Below are positions 1-8,618 of a stretch of 8,800 nt of DNA, in pieces. Made by a program: the position numbers and the translations under genes. Source of the stretch: JABWCE01 sp964355045 (GTDB lineage: Bacteria; Bacteroidota; Bacteroidia; NS11-12g; UBA9320); the NCBI GenBank assembly GCA_964355045.1, contig CAYHCM010000150.1, forward strand, positions 1 to 8,800, read 5' to 3'. Numbering within the stretch: the stretch's first letter is position 1; each line of letters opens with the position of its first letter. Under the pieces are notes generated by a model. That model saw only the letters and a program-made list of their open reading frames with translations. It did not search any database and was not told the origin of the DNA.

Positions 1-3000
1 CGGCCACGCCAGTTGTTGCCATCATCTCCTTCGCCGTCAATATCGGTTTCAAAAAGTTTTTGTCCCCAACGGTTAAAAATTTTTAAATTATATTCGTCCA
101 ATCCCTCGGCTATTATATCATAGGCGTCGTTCAGGTTGTCGTGATTACCGGGGGTAAATACATTGGGGATTTTAAGTTTGGTAACCACATTTACCGTTAA
201 ATCTTTGCAAAGCGTATCAAAACACCCGTTAAAATTTTCGACAAACAAACATGGCCTAAACTTTCCTTTGTCTGAAAAACTATGGGTGATGGAATTATTG
301 GAACTGATATTATTTTTATCGCCCGAGGCGGGATCGCCCATATCCCATGTAATTGTTTTGGTTCCTGTAGAAGTATTGGTAAAGGTGTAAACCGGACACG
401 AAATGGAATCTTTAAAAATATCAAAAGCCGCGTTAATTGCAGAAATCCGTACCGTTTTAAATACCGTATCAAAACAGGCCGGACCTGAGGTAACAAACCA
501 CGGAGTGTATTTTATCGTAAAGGTTCCGGTATCTTTTGAATATAAAATTCCCGATTTATTGGTGGTTTCAATACTGTCAATTTTTGGGATTACCCAATGA
601 TAGCGGGTATATAATGAATCTGATTTATCGGTAACTACAATCGGTTTGTTGGTACATTGAATTGGGTTTACGGTAAAATCAGCTTTTGGGGAAGGCAATA
701 CAATGACTTTGCGAACGGGATAATTTAATAAATTGGTATCAGGAAATAAGGAAGTGCAATAATAAATGGCATTGCCGGCATTGGGGTTTACCACGCTATC
801 GCTGCCAAATAAATAAATATTATAGGTGCCGGGTTTGGTATAAGTAAAATTAACCGTGGTATCCAGATTGGTGCTTAGTTTGGTTTTTAATGGGTCGCCA
901 AAAAACCAGATAAAATCCCGGGTTTTGATGGATTTATTATCGAAGATTGCTGTAAAAGGGGCGCATCCAATAGTATCCAAAATATCAAAATTGGCAACCG
1001 GCCCTTCGATGGTTAATTTGATATAGGCCGTATCAAAACAACCAATCGAATTTTCTACCCTCTGGTAAATTGTATAGTCGCCAAAGGTATTGTAATAATG
1101 GTAGGGATTCCTTACATAGCTTGGGTTTCCGCCATCGCCAAAATCCCAATAAAACTTTGTAATGCTATCCATAGGCGGTTTATAATCGCTGTAACTCGAA
1201 TCGTATAATTGAACAATTCCATCACAAATAATTTTTTTGAAAATATTTTTTATCCCGGCATGAACCCCACCCACATTGACTACTTTGATAAGGGTATCCC
1301 AGCAATTGAATGAATCTTTGGCGGCCAATCGTACCTTATAAAAACCGATTTTTGGAAATGAGATAACGGGATTGGCCGTGTCTGTAAGAAACCCGCGTCC
1401 ATCATCAAAATCCCATTTGAATTCTTCTTTACCCTGCTGCTTTCGTTTGGCTATATGCCAAAAGTTTTTGCTTGCTGTAATTGCATTAGGATATAATAAG
1501 CTACTGTCATTATAACTCATCGAATCTTTTAACATTACCATTGAACCGGGGCAAATAAAAGGGTCATAATCTATTAACATATTAAAGCCAACTATTATTT
1601 TTTGATATATCTGATTATAGCAATGGCTGTCGTTTTCTAAATAATAATGAACAACAAAATTGGCCGCTCTTTTATAAATATGGCCCGGCCGGGGAATAAT
1701 GCTATCGCCGGGAGCCACAAAAAAACTATCCGTTTTGCTATTATCGCCCCAACGCCAGGTGGCAAATGCTATGTTTTTTTGGACTGAATCTTTAATCAAT
1801 GGTTTCATCAATTGATTGACACAGGTAACCTTAGGATCAAACGAAATGGTAGGATCTGATGAAAATTTGAACCAATTGTGTTTCCAAATAGTGTCCTGAC
1901 ATACCCGGCTTTGGTCAATATAGAAATCCAACGTATCATTAAAACCGGTATAAACCATAGGGCTTCCGTAGGTAATAAGAAAACCCACTGTTACCCATCC
2001 GTTTTTATCACAGGTTTTTACATATGGGGTTTGGGAAATAAATCGGGTACTCCACCTGTTTTTGGCACAGGCTGAATCAAGGTTTATTTGTATTTTGACC
2101 GGTCCGCACAGATTGTGGGTAAATCCTATATAATAATCACTTTTATTTCCAAGACAAAATCGGGAGGCATAGTACCCTAATTTTAAGGTATCTTTTTTAA
2201 TTAAATTTACAATTCCCTCTGTATAAAACATGCCGCAGCCCGATACAGAATCTTTAATAGTTATGGACCATGTGCGGCAAATACCGTTTACATAAAAATG
2301 CTTGCCCAATGAGTCGGTACTATAATTGCAATTGCTGTTTACATTTATCCCTTTTACCCTGCTGGTAGTGCATTGCGGAGCTTTATCATCGGCAAAATTC
2401 CAGGAATAATATAGTTTTCCCAAGCCATACTGTTTCACTTTTGTTTTAAAATAAACGGTATCTTTATTTGTACATTGATTATCGTTTAATACTGTAATTT
2501 CAGGCAACATACCTATGACTTCAAAGGAGTCTTTAGCCGATTTTTTTGTGCATCCGTGATTTGTTATTTCTAATGATACTTTAAATTTTCCAAGTCCTTC
2601 CGAAAAATCCATCATTTTAACATTAATTTGATCAACAGGAAAAATGTTTACAAGGATCTTATCCAAATACCACTTATAGTAAGCACCCGAATAGGCATCG
2701 AGTTGGGTAAACCTGAAAACCGAGCCCATACATTGTTTGGAGGCATTTTTACCAATATTAAATTTTACACCATATACTATAACTTCAATAAGCGTGTCTT
2801 TGGCAGTGATGCATCCATTTTTTTGAATATACGAAAGGCTAACTGTATAAAACCCGCTGTTTTTATAAAAATGGAATATCTTTTTACTTTTGGTAAATAT
2901 TTTAGGGCTTCCATCGCCCCAATCGTAAATTTTGCCAAGGATAGTGCTGGTGTCCACCGAGGTTACATCTTCAAATTCAGTTCTTGCCGAATCACAAAAC

Positions 3001-3626
3001 AAGAGATATTCATTGTCAATACTAAAAACCGAAATTGCAGGAACCACATCTTTAATGATAGTGACATCCACTTCTGTTTGCGATTTGCAATCCTTGTCAT
3101 TGGTAATTTCAATAGTTATTCTGAACGTTCCTGTATTGTTGTAATGATGACATATAATATCACCCGGCTTTGGATTTGTGCTTACACTTTGGTCGCCATC
3201 ATCCCAAATAATTATTCTTTTTTTTAAATTAACCCCGCTATCGCCACCGGCAGAACTATCCACCAAACAAATATTGTTTTTCCACAGGCAATAATTATTA
3301 TCCGGTTTTTTTAAAATTTTAACGGTGGGCAATTCATAAACAGTTATGGTTTTGGTGGCTACACAAGTTCCACCTCCGATAAGTTGGATGGTAGCTTTTA
3401 CATTTTTTACACCTTTAGCCGAATATTTATGGCTAAAACTTTGTTGCGCAGAAGTAGTGGCATCGCCCATATCCCATAAAACAGAAGCAATACCGGGATT
3501 GGCCGTAACATCAAAACTCATCAATTCTTCCTTACACACAATATCCGACGAAACAATGGCGCAGGTTTGGGCCTTTGCTTGCAAAAGAGTAAAAGAAAAA
3601 AGTAGAATTATGTAAAATCTTAACAT
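1..3626 (-). CDS. Large secreted PKD-repeat protein with T9SS type B C-terminal domain, downstream tandem copy (3' end outside window)
   Basis: The frame is open from ATG at 3626-3624 to the left edge without a stop (1208 codons visible). About 40 codons are missing, judged from the neighbouring paralogue. The N-terminus MLRFYIILLFSFTLLQAKAQ is a Sec signal peptide, probably cleaved before Gln. PKD-like units with W-D-x-G-D or similar cores follow, including WDMGD, WDDGD, WGDGS, WRWGD, WDFDD, WDFGD and WFFGD. The C-terminus enters the gliding-motility-associated domain (IPNVFTPGN, then FNRWGQKLFET). Family knowledge: such proteins are exported by Sec and then by the type IX system, and sit on or leave the cell surface; the ligand is unknown. 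It differs from the upstream copy mainly in residues about 205-720, and over the compared span it is two codons longer, partly at SSLLYPNAITASKN versus TSLPPGAERSKN. It is probably a functional gene, not a pseudogene. Adhesin or structural surface protein is an inference. Confidence 0.9.
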   Translation of the reverse strand, partial: MLRFYIILLFSFTLLQAKAQTCAIVSSDIVCKEELMSFDVTANPGIASVLWDMGDATTSAQQSFSHKYSAKGVKNVKATIQLIGGGTCVATKTITVYELPTVKILKKPDNNYCLWKNNICLVDSSAGGDSGVNLKKRIIIWDDGDQSVSTNPKPGDIICHHYNNTGTFRITIEITNDKDCKSQTEVDVTIIKDVVPAISVFSIDNEYLLFCDSARTEFEDVTSVDTSTILGKIYDWGDGSPKIFTKSKKIFHFYKNSGFYTVSLSYIQKNGCITAKDTLIEVIVYGVKFNIGKNASKQCMGSVFRFTQLDAYSGAYYKWYLDKILVNIFPVDQINVKMMDFSEGLGKFKVSLEITNHGCTKKSAKDSFEVIGMLPEITVLNDNQCTNKDTVYFKTKVKQYGLGKLYYSWNFADDKAPQCTTSRVKGINVNSNCNYSTDSLGKHFYVNGICRTWSITIKDSVSGCGMFYTEGIVNLIKKDTLKLGYYASRFCLGNKSDYYIGFTHNLCGPVKIQINLDSACAKNRWSTRFISQTPYVKTCDKNGWVTVGFLITYGSPMVYTGFNDTLDFYIDQSRVCQDTIWKHNWFKFSSDPTISFDPKVTCVNQLMKPLIKDSVQKNIAFATWRWGDNSKTDSFFVAPGDSIIPRPGHIYKRAANFVVHYYLENDSHCYNQIYQKIIVGFNMLIDYDPFICPGSMVMLKDSMSYNDSSLLYPNAITASKNFWHIAKRKQQGKEEFKWDFDDGRGFLTDTANPVISFPKIGFYKVRLAAKDSFNCWDTLIKVVNVGGVHAGIKNIFKKIICDGIVQLYDSSYSDYKPPMDSITKFYWDFGDGGNPSYVRNPYHYYNTFGDYTIYQRVENSIGCFDTAYIKLTIEGPVANFDILDTIGCAPFTAIFDNKSIKTRDFIWFFGDPLKTKLSTNLDTTVNFTYTKPGTYNIYLFGSDSVVNPNAGNAIYYCTSLFPDTNLLNYPVRKVIVLPSPKADFTVNPIQCTNKPIVVTDKSDSLYTRYHWVIPKIDSIETTNKSGILYSKDTGTFTIKYTPWFVTSGPACFDTVFKTVRISAINAAFDIFKDSISCPVYTFTNTSTGTKTITWDMGDPASGDKNNISSNNSITHSFSDKGKFRPCLFVENFNGCFDTLCKDLTVNVVTKLKIPNVFTPGNHDNLNDAYDIIAEGLDEYNLKIFNRWGQKLFETDIDGEGDDGNNWRG
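3018..3250 (-). repeat. Perfectly identical tract shared with 6892-7124 (copy in downstream paralogue)
   Basis: By base-by-base reading, these 233 bp are identical to 6892-7124, including third codon positions and an 8-T run. The first mismatches are at 3017/6891 and 3251/7125. Flanks fall at once to roughly 70-80% identity. The tract covers residues about 126-203, which is the second PKD unit. Recent gene conversion between the tandem copies is the simplest explanation (inference). Confidence 0.9.
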
Positions 3627-3753
3627 ACCTTTTATAGTTAAATATTTTCTAATGGTATTAATTCCTTTTTAAATCTTCGATTAACTTTTCCAAAGTTTTT
3701 GAACTTTGGAAAAGTTTAACAATCATCAATTTTTTCTAACAAGTTTCAAAAAA
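3627..3753 (-). other. Intergenic gap between the tandem PKD genes
   Basis: This 127 bp gap separates the stop of the upstream copy from the start of the downstream copy. It holds one strong hairpin at 3683-3716. I see no convincing TTTG/TAnnTTTG promoter for the downstream gene. Its leader has an AAAAGG immediately before the ATG, too close to act as a normal ribosome binding site. Whether the downstream gene has its own promoter cannot be decided from the sequence. Confidence 0.6.
3683..3716. repeat. Palindromic hairpin element, copy A
   Basis: Two 15-base arms, AACTTTTCCAAAGTT (3683-3697) and AACTTTGGAAAAGTT (3702-3716), pair perfectly around the 4-base loop TTTG. The same stem recurs at 8608-8640. 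There is no T-tract after the stem in the direction of transcription of the neighbouring genes, so a classical intrinsic terminator is not supported. It may attenuate transcription, protect mRNA ends, or be a dispersed REP-like repeat. Confidence 0.85.
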
Positions 3754-6700
3754 TCAATCCTTACCCCCAATCAACGTTATCGTTCCATGTGTACTTTCCC
3801 GTTTCGCCTCACAACTGTATTTATATGTAAAAATATAAAAATAAGTGCCGTCAGGGTATGGGTCTGAAACCACATTAGGCCGGCCCCGCCAGTTATTGCC
3901 ATCATCTCCTTCGCCATCAATTTCGGTTTCAAAAAGTTTTTGACCCCAACGGTTATAAATTTTTAAATTGTATTCATCCAATCCTTCGGCTATTATATCA
4001 AAGGCATCGTTCAGGTTGTCTTTATTGCCGGGAGTAAACACATTGGGGATTTTTAATTTAGTAACAAGGTTCACGTTTATTTCTTTGCAAAGCGTATCAA
4101 AACATCCGTTAAAATTTTCAACCATCAAACAGGGAGTAAATTTCCCTTTGGCTGAAAAACTGTGGGTAAGTGAATTATTTGAACTGATATTATTTTCATC
4201 TCCTGAGGCCGGGTCGCCCATATCCCATGTAATCGTTTTGGTGCTGGTGGAGGTATTGGTAAATGTGTAAACCGGACAGGAAACGGAATCCTTAAAAATA
4301 TCAAAAGCTGCATTTATAGCTGAAATCCGTACCGTTTTAAAAACAGTATCAAAACAGGCAGGGCCGGTAGTAACAAACCAAGGCGTATATTTTATGGTAA
4401 ATGTTCCGGTATCTTTTGAACTTAAAATTCCTGTTTTAGTGGTGGTTTCAAGGCTGTCAATTTTAGGAATAACCCAATGATAGCGGGTATATAAGGAATC
4501 AGATTTATCGGTAACCACAATTGGCTTGTTGGTGCATTGAATAGGGTTTACTGTAAAATCGGCTTTGGGTGCAGGCAGTACAATGACTTTTCGAAAAGGA
4601 TAATTTGATTTGGTCGTATCCGGAAATAAGGAAGTGCAATAATAAATAGCATTGCCGGCATTGGGATTTACCACACTATCGCTGCCAAATAAATAGATAT
4701 TATACGTTCCGGGTTTGGTGTAGGTAAAATTCACCGTTGTATCGCGGTTGGTGCTGAGTTTGGTTTTTAAAGGGTCGCCAAAATACCAGATAAAATCACG
4801 GGTTTTGATGGATTTATTGTCGAAGATGGCTGTAAACGGAGCACAACCCATGGTATCCTTAATATCAAAATTAGCCACCGGCCCTTCGATCGTTAATTTT
4901 ATATAGGCCGTATCAAAGCAACCCCGTGAATTTTCGACCCGTTGAAAAACGGTATAGTCGCCAAAGGTATTGTAATAATGATATGGGTTTCTTACATAAC
5001 TGGGGTTTCCACCATCTCCAAAATCCCAATAATATTTAGTAATGCTGTCGGTTGGCGGTTTATAATCGCTGTAACTTGAATCATATAATTGAACAATTCC
5101 ATCACAAATTATTTTTTTAAAAATGTTTTTTATCCCCGCATGAACACCGCCAACATTGACCACTTTGGTAAGGGTATCCCAGCAGTTAAATGAATCTTTG
5201 GCAGCAAGGCGTACCTTATAAAAACCTAATTTTGGAAATGAAATTACAGGATGGGCTGTATCGGTTACAAACCCGCGGCCATCATCAAAATCCCATTTAA
5301 ATTCTTCTTTGCCTTTTAATTTTCTACCAGCAATATGCCAATAGTTTTTACTTCTTTCGGCACCCGGCGGAAGGCTTGTATCTTCATAATACATCGAATC
5401 CAAAAACTGAACATTAGAACCCGGGCATATTACCGAATCGAAATCCACCGACATTTTGAAACCAACATTTAATTTTTGGGTAAAATTGCTATAACACTTT
5501 TTTTCTGTTTCCAAATAATATTTAATAAAATACGTTCCCGCGGTTTTATAAATATGTCCGGGTTGCGGTACAAGGGTGTCACCCTTTGGTACCAGTATGG
5601 TATCAATTTTTCCGTCGTTCCAGTTCCATATTGCAAACGCTATATTTTTTTGATAAATGTCGGGAATTGCAGGTTTCATTTCCATATTCAAACATTGCCG
5701 TGCTGCCGTAAACCGGGCTACAGGATCTCTGCCAAGTTGAAACCACTTGTGTTTCCAAATGGTATCGCGACACAAGCGACTTGAATCAATATAAAAATCT
5801 TTTTTATCATCAAATCCGGTATAAATTATGTGGCTTCCAAATTTCATGGCAAAGCCAACAGTAACCCATTCATCTTTATCGCAGGTTTTTTTATAGGGGT
5901 AATTATAAATAAATTTGGTACTCCATATATCCTTATCGCAGGTAGAATCCAGGTTGGTTTGCACCTTTATCATATCACACAGATTTTTTGTAAACCCGAT
6001 ATAGTAATCAGATTTATCACCAATACAAAAGTGGCTTGCTACATAGTTGAATTTTATGGTGTCGGGTTTTTGAACATTTACAAAGCCCCCATGAATTTCA
6101 GACGGACACCTCGACAAATTATCCGTAATCGTAACATTATAATTCCTGCAAAGGCCATTAATATAAAAATGCTTACCTACTGAATCGGTTGCAAAGTTGC
6201 AATTACTGTTTACATTAATTCCGTTTACACGGCTCGTAGTACACTGAGGTGCCTTATTATCGTCAAATTCCCACATATAAGATAGAGTGCCAAGTCCGTA
6301 TGATCGTACTTTAGCCACAAAATATACAGTATCTTTATTAGTACATTGATCATTGTTCAAAGCTTTCACATCCACTCTCATACCAATTACTTCAAAAGAA
6401 TCGGATTTGAAACTTTTTTTACATCCGTAATTATCTATTATTAAATCAACATAATGTTTCCCGAAAGGGTCGGGCGATAAATCTATGTATTTTGCATCAA
6501 TCTGATCTGGAGGCATCGGGTTCTGAAGAATGCCATCCAAATACCATTTATAAAAAGCCCCACCGTATAAATCATTATGTGTAAATCTCCAAGCCGACCC
6601 AAGACATTGGGTATAGGCATTTTTTGTGAGATTAAATGTTACCTCAAATACTGTGACACTGATTACGGTATCCTTTCTGGTAATGCATCCGTTTTTTTGG

Positions 6701-7500
6701 ATATACGAAAGGCTTACTTTATAAAAACCGCTTTTTTTATAAAAATGATTAAGGTATCGGCTTCTGGTATTAATAGGAGGGCTGCCATCACCCCATTCAA
6801 ATATTTTGCCGGTAACTGTGCTGGTGTCGGAGGGTGTAATATCATAAAATTCAGTCCGGGCTGAATCACAAAACTTTAGAGCATTATTATTAATACTAAA
6901 AACCGAAATTGCAGGAACCACATCTTTAATGATAGTGACATCCACTTCTGTTTGCGATTTGCAATCCTTGTCATTGGTAATTTCAATAGTTATTCTGAAC
7001 GTTCCTGTATTGTTGTAATGATGACATATAATATCACCCGGCTTTGGATTTGTGCTTACACTTTGGTCGCCATCATCCCAAATAATTATTCTTTTTTTTA
7101 AATTAACCCCGCTATCGCCACCGGAAGAGCTGTCAATCAAACAGATTTTATTTTGCCAAAGACAATAATTATTATCCGGTTTTTCTAAAATTTTAACCTT
7201 TGGCAATTCATAAACGGTGATGGTTTTGGTTGCCACACAGGTTCCGCCGCCGGTAAGTTGCACATTAGCTTTAATGTTTTTTACTCCTTTAGCTGAATAT
7301 TTATGGCTAAAGCTTTGTTGGGTAGAAGTAGTGGCATCGCCCATATCCCACAAAACAGAAGCGATACCGGGATTAGCCGTAACATCAAAACTCATTAATT
7401 CTTCTTTGCATACTATATCGGAAGAAACAATTGCGCAGGTTTGAGCATAAGTTTTGATTCCTATAAAAACAAGGGTGAAAAGTAATAGTGCTCGTAACAT
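3754..7500 (-). CDS. Large secreted PKD-repeat protein with T9SS type B C-terminal domain, upstream tandem copy (complete)
   Basis: This is a 1248-residue protein, ATG at 7500-7498 and TGA at 3756-3754. Residues 1-19 form a Sec signal peptide (MLRALLLFTLVFIGIKTYA, then QTC). PKD-like cores lie at WDMGD 51-55, WDDGD 141-145, WGDGS 236-240, WNWND 625-629, WDFDD 736-740, WDFGD 825-829, WYFGD 905-909 and WDMGD 1092-1096. Degenerate units lie near 319, 410 and 1007. Residues about 478-590 are Cys-rich and do not look like PKD. Residues about 1148-1248 are the gliding-motility-associated domain (CHU_C/TIGR04131 type: IPNVFTPG, YNRWGQKLFET, DGTYFYIFTY). Family knowledge: this domain targets cargo to T9SS for surface display or release. 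There are 36 cysteines, many placed one early and one late per unit (e.g. C1075/C1133), so disulfides are likely. The gene starts 56 bp after the radical SAM gene, without a visible terminator between them. The ligand is unknown; adhesion is inferred. Confidence 0.95.
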   Translation of the reverse strand: MLRALLLFTLVFIGIKTYAQTCAIVSSDIVCKEELMSFDVTANPGIASVLWDMGDATTSTQQSFSHKYSAKGVKNIKANVQLTGGGTCVATKTITVYELPKVKILEKPDNNYCLWQNKICLIDSSSGGDSGVNLKKRIIIWDDGDQSVSTNPKPGDIICHHYNNTGTFRITIEITNDKDCKSQTEVDVTIIKDVVPAISVFSINNNALKFCDSARTEFYDITPSDTSTVTGKIFEWGDGSPPINTRSRYLNHFYKKSGFYKVSLSYIQKNGCITRKDTVISVTVFEVTFNLTKNAYTQCLGSAWRFTHNDLYGGAFYKWYLDGILQNPMPPDQIDAKYIDLSPDPFGKHYVDLIIDNYGCKKSFKSDSFEVIGMRVDVKALNNDQCTNKDTVYFVAKVRSYGLGTLSYMWEFDDNKAPQCTTSRVNGINVNSNCNFATDSVGKHFYINGLCRNYNVTITDNLSRCPSEIHGGFVNVQKPDTIKFNYVASHFCIGDKSDYYIGFTKNLCDMIKVQTNLDSTCDKDIWSTKFIYNYPYKKTCDKDEWVTVGFAMKFGSHIIYTGFDDKKDFYIDSSRLCRDTIWKHKWFQLGRDPVARFTAARQCLNMEMKPAIPDIYQKNIAFAIWNWNDGKIDTILVPKGDTLVPQPGHIYKTAGTYFIKYYLETEKKCYSNFTQKLNVGFKMSVDFDSVICPGSNVQFLDSMYYEDTSLPPGAERSKNYWHIAGRKLKGKEEFKWDFDDGRGFVTDTAHPVISFPKLGFYKVRLAAKDSFNCWDTLTKVVNVGGVHAGIKNIFKKIICDGIVQLYDSSYSDYKPPTDSITKYYWDFGDGGNPSYVRNPYHYYNTFGDYTVFQRVENSRGCFDTAYIKLTIEGPVANFDIKDTMGCAPFTAIFDNKSIKTRDFIWYFGDPLKTKLSTNRDTTVNFTYTKPGTYNIYLFGSDSVVNPNAGNAIYYCTSLFPDTTKSNYPFRKVIVLPAPKADFTVNPIQCTNKPIVVTDKSDSLYTRYHWVIPKIDSLETTTKTGILSSKDTGTFTIKYTPWFVTTGPACFDTVFKTVRISAINAAFDIFKDSVSCPVYTFTNTSTSTKTITWDMGDPASGDENNISSNNSLTHSFSAKGKFTPCLMVENFNGCFDTLCKEINVNLVTKLKIPNVFTPGNKDNLNDAFDIIAEGLDEYNLKIYNRWGQKLFETEIDGEGDDGNNWRGRPNVVSDPYPDGTYFYIFTYKYSCEAKRESTHGTITLIGGKD
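6892..7124 (-). repeat. Perfectly identical tract shared with 3018-3250 (copy in upstream paralogue)
   Basis: This is the partner of the tract at 3018-3250, at a constant offset of 3874 bp. It covers residues about 126-203, from the SGGDSG segment through the second PKD unit to the PAISVFSI junction. Both edges are abrupt. The direction of any conversion cannot be told from two copies. Confidence 0.9.
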
Positions 7501-7511
7501 TTCACCACAAT

Positions 7512-7534
7512 AATATTACAATATTTTAAAGGTA
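7512..7534 (-). promoter_or_regulatory. Weak promoter-like leader of the upstream PKD gene
   Basis: Reading on the minus strand, TACCTTTA (7534-7527) matches 7 of 8 positions of the Bacteroidota -7 box TAnnTTTG. A small inverted repeat of two AATATT boxes with a 2-base gap (7512-7525) lies just downstream. No TTTG is seen at the proper -33 distance. Read-through from the radical SAM gene is at least as likely. Confidence 0.2.
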
Positions 7535-7556
7535 ATGGTTGGGCAATGTCATTTTT

Positions 7557-8618
7557 TTATACCCATACTTTTGTACCCTCCGTACAATTTTTGCATATTT
7601 CAATATTTTTGCGCGATTTGAGGAGTAATTTTCGGAAAGAGGTGTAAGCTGGTCCTTGCCAAATATCTTTAAAATTTTGTTCTGAAAGCTGGCCTAACCG
7701 GTAGGTAGCGTCCTTATCAAAACAACAGGGAACCACCTTGCCATCCCATGTAATCACACATCCTTGCCACATGCGCCAGCAATGATTGAGCAGTTTATTT
7801 TTAATGGTAATTTTTAATTGGTCTAAACTATATCGCGCATATTTCGGATTTTTAGGAATCAAATCACTGCCGGTTTCAAAATTATACACCTGTGCACTTT
7901 TCATAGCCAAATAATCCATCCCGGTTTCTTTAGCGAATTTTTTGACATCCTCAATTTCATGTTCATTATGCCCAAAAACGATGAATTGCCAAATTATATA
8001 AGGTTTACGGCTTTTCATTTTCTTTTTCCAGGCCACCAAATTTAGGGTTCCCTCCATCACTTTTTCCAATTGACCACCGATGCGGTATTTTTTATAGGTT
8101 TCTTCAGTAATGCCATCAATTGAAATTATCAAACGGTCCAATCCCGATTCAATTGTTCTTTTGCAATTTTCATCGTCCAGATAATGAGCATTGGTGCTGG
8201 TGGAGGTATAAATTTTTTTTTGCGAAGCATAACCCACCATATCCAAAAACGATTTATTGAGATACGGTTCGCCTTGGAAATATAAAGTAAGATAGGTTAA
8301 TTTTTCACCCAATTGGTCAATGACTTTAGTATAGGTTTCCATGTCCAACATGCCCGTAGGTCGTGAAAATTCACGAAGTCCGCTCGGACATTGGGGGCAG
8401 CGCAAATTGCAGGACGTAGTAGGTTCAATACTTACCGAAACCGGCATTCCGCGGTGGTAATTTTTTTTGGTAATTTTTGAGAGATAATAGCTTCCTAAGA
8501 TTTCAATAGCATTCCAAACCCGTTTATGATTGAGTTTAGAAATAAAATTAAGTCCGTCGCGGGTTTGGGCAAGCATCATTTTGTGATGGCAAAAATAGGT
8601 CGGTTTTAACTTTTCCAA
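7557..8618 (-). CDS. Radical SAM enzyme with short SPASM-like C-terminal cluster domain
   Basis: The reading frame allows 353 residues. The cluster motif C70-x3-C74-x2-C77 (TTSCNLRCPQCPSG) binds the SAM-ligating [4Fe-4S]. QGEP at 115-118 is the GGEP-like SAM amino-group motif, and SIDG at 166-169 lies on a later barrel strand. The C-terminal Cys set C280, C287, G293-x4-C298, C299 and C342-x2-C345 fits a shortened SPASM/twitch domain holding one auxiliary cluster; the full SPASM Cx2Cx5Cx3C pattern is absent. Family knowledge: SPASM enzymes often modify peptides or proteins, but the substrate here is unknown. The longest frame starts at TTG (8618-8616), which lies inside a hairpin and just after an in-frame TAA. 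ATG codons at 8579 (Met14) or 8576 (Met15) are credible alternatives, since residues 1-13 carry no recognisable motif. It precedes the two PKD genes in the same direction, 56 bp away, and may be cotranscribed with them. Confidence 0.92.
   Translation of the reverse strand: MEKLKPTYFCHHKMMLAQTRDGLNFISKLNHKRVWNAIEILGSYYLSKITKKNYHRGMPVSVSIEPTTSCNLRCPQCPSGLREFSRPTGMLDMETYTKVIDQLGEKLTYLTLYFQGEPYLNKSFLDMVGYASQKKIYTSTSTNAHYLDDENCKRTIESGLDRLIISIDGITEETYKKYRIGGQLEKVMEGTLNLVAWKKKMKSRKPYIIWQFIVFGHNEHEIEDVKKFAKETGMDYLAMKSAQVYNFETGSDLIPKNPKYARYSLDQLKITIKNKLLNHCWRMWQGCVITWDGKVVPCCFDKDATYRLGQLSEQNFKDIWQGPAYTSFRKLLLKSRKNIEICKNCTEGTKVWV

Noticed and set aside
197..496. 99-codon minus-strand open frame
   Set aside because: It is an out-of-frame shadow of the PKD gene; the equivalent place in the other copy has a similar shorter shadow (4125-4313).
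2628..3227. 199-codon plus-strand open frame
   Set aside because: It is antisense to the PKD gene, has no family features, and the paralogous region keeps only a shorter frame. It is a shadow of the coding strand.
1..3626. Downstream PKD copy as a broken gene or pseudogene, because no complete reading frame lies in this region
   Set aside because: The frame from ATG 3626 stays open to base 3 and is in register with the paralogue at both ends (net difference of exactly two codons). It merely runs off the window edge.
3683..3716. Rho-independent terminator of the upstream PKD gene
   Set aside because: The stem is strong, but on the minus strand it is followed by AATCGAAG with no T-tract, and the same stem occurs at the start of another gene.
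3968..4270. Plus-strand open frame of 100 codons, with a relative at 163-390
   Set aside because: Similarity between the two simply reflects the duplicated gene on the opposite strand.
1..7500. CRISPR array or insertion sequence as explanation of the large repetition
   Set aside because: The repetition is two protein-coding paralogues about 3.88 kb apart; there are no short regularly spaced repeats, no transposase and no terminal inverted repeats.
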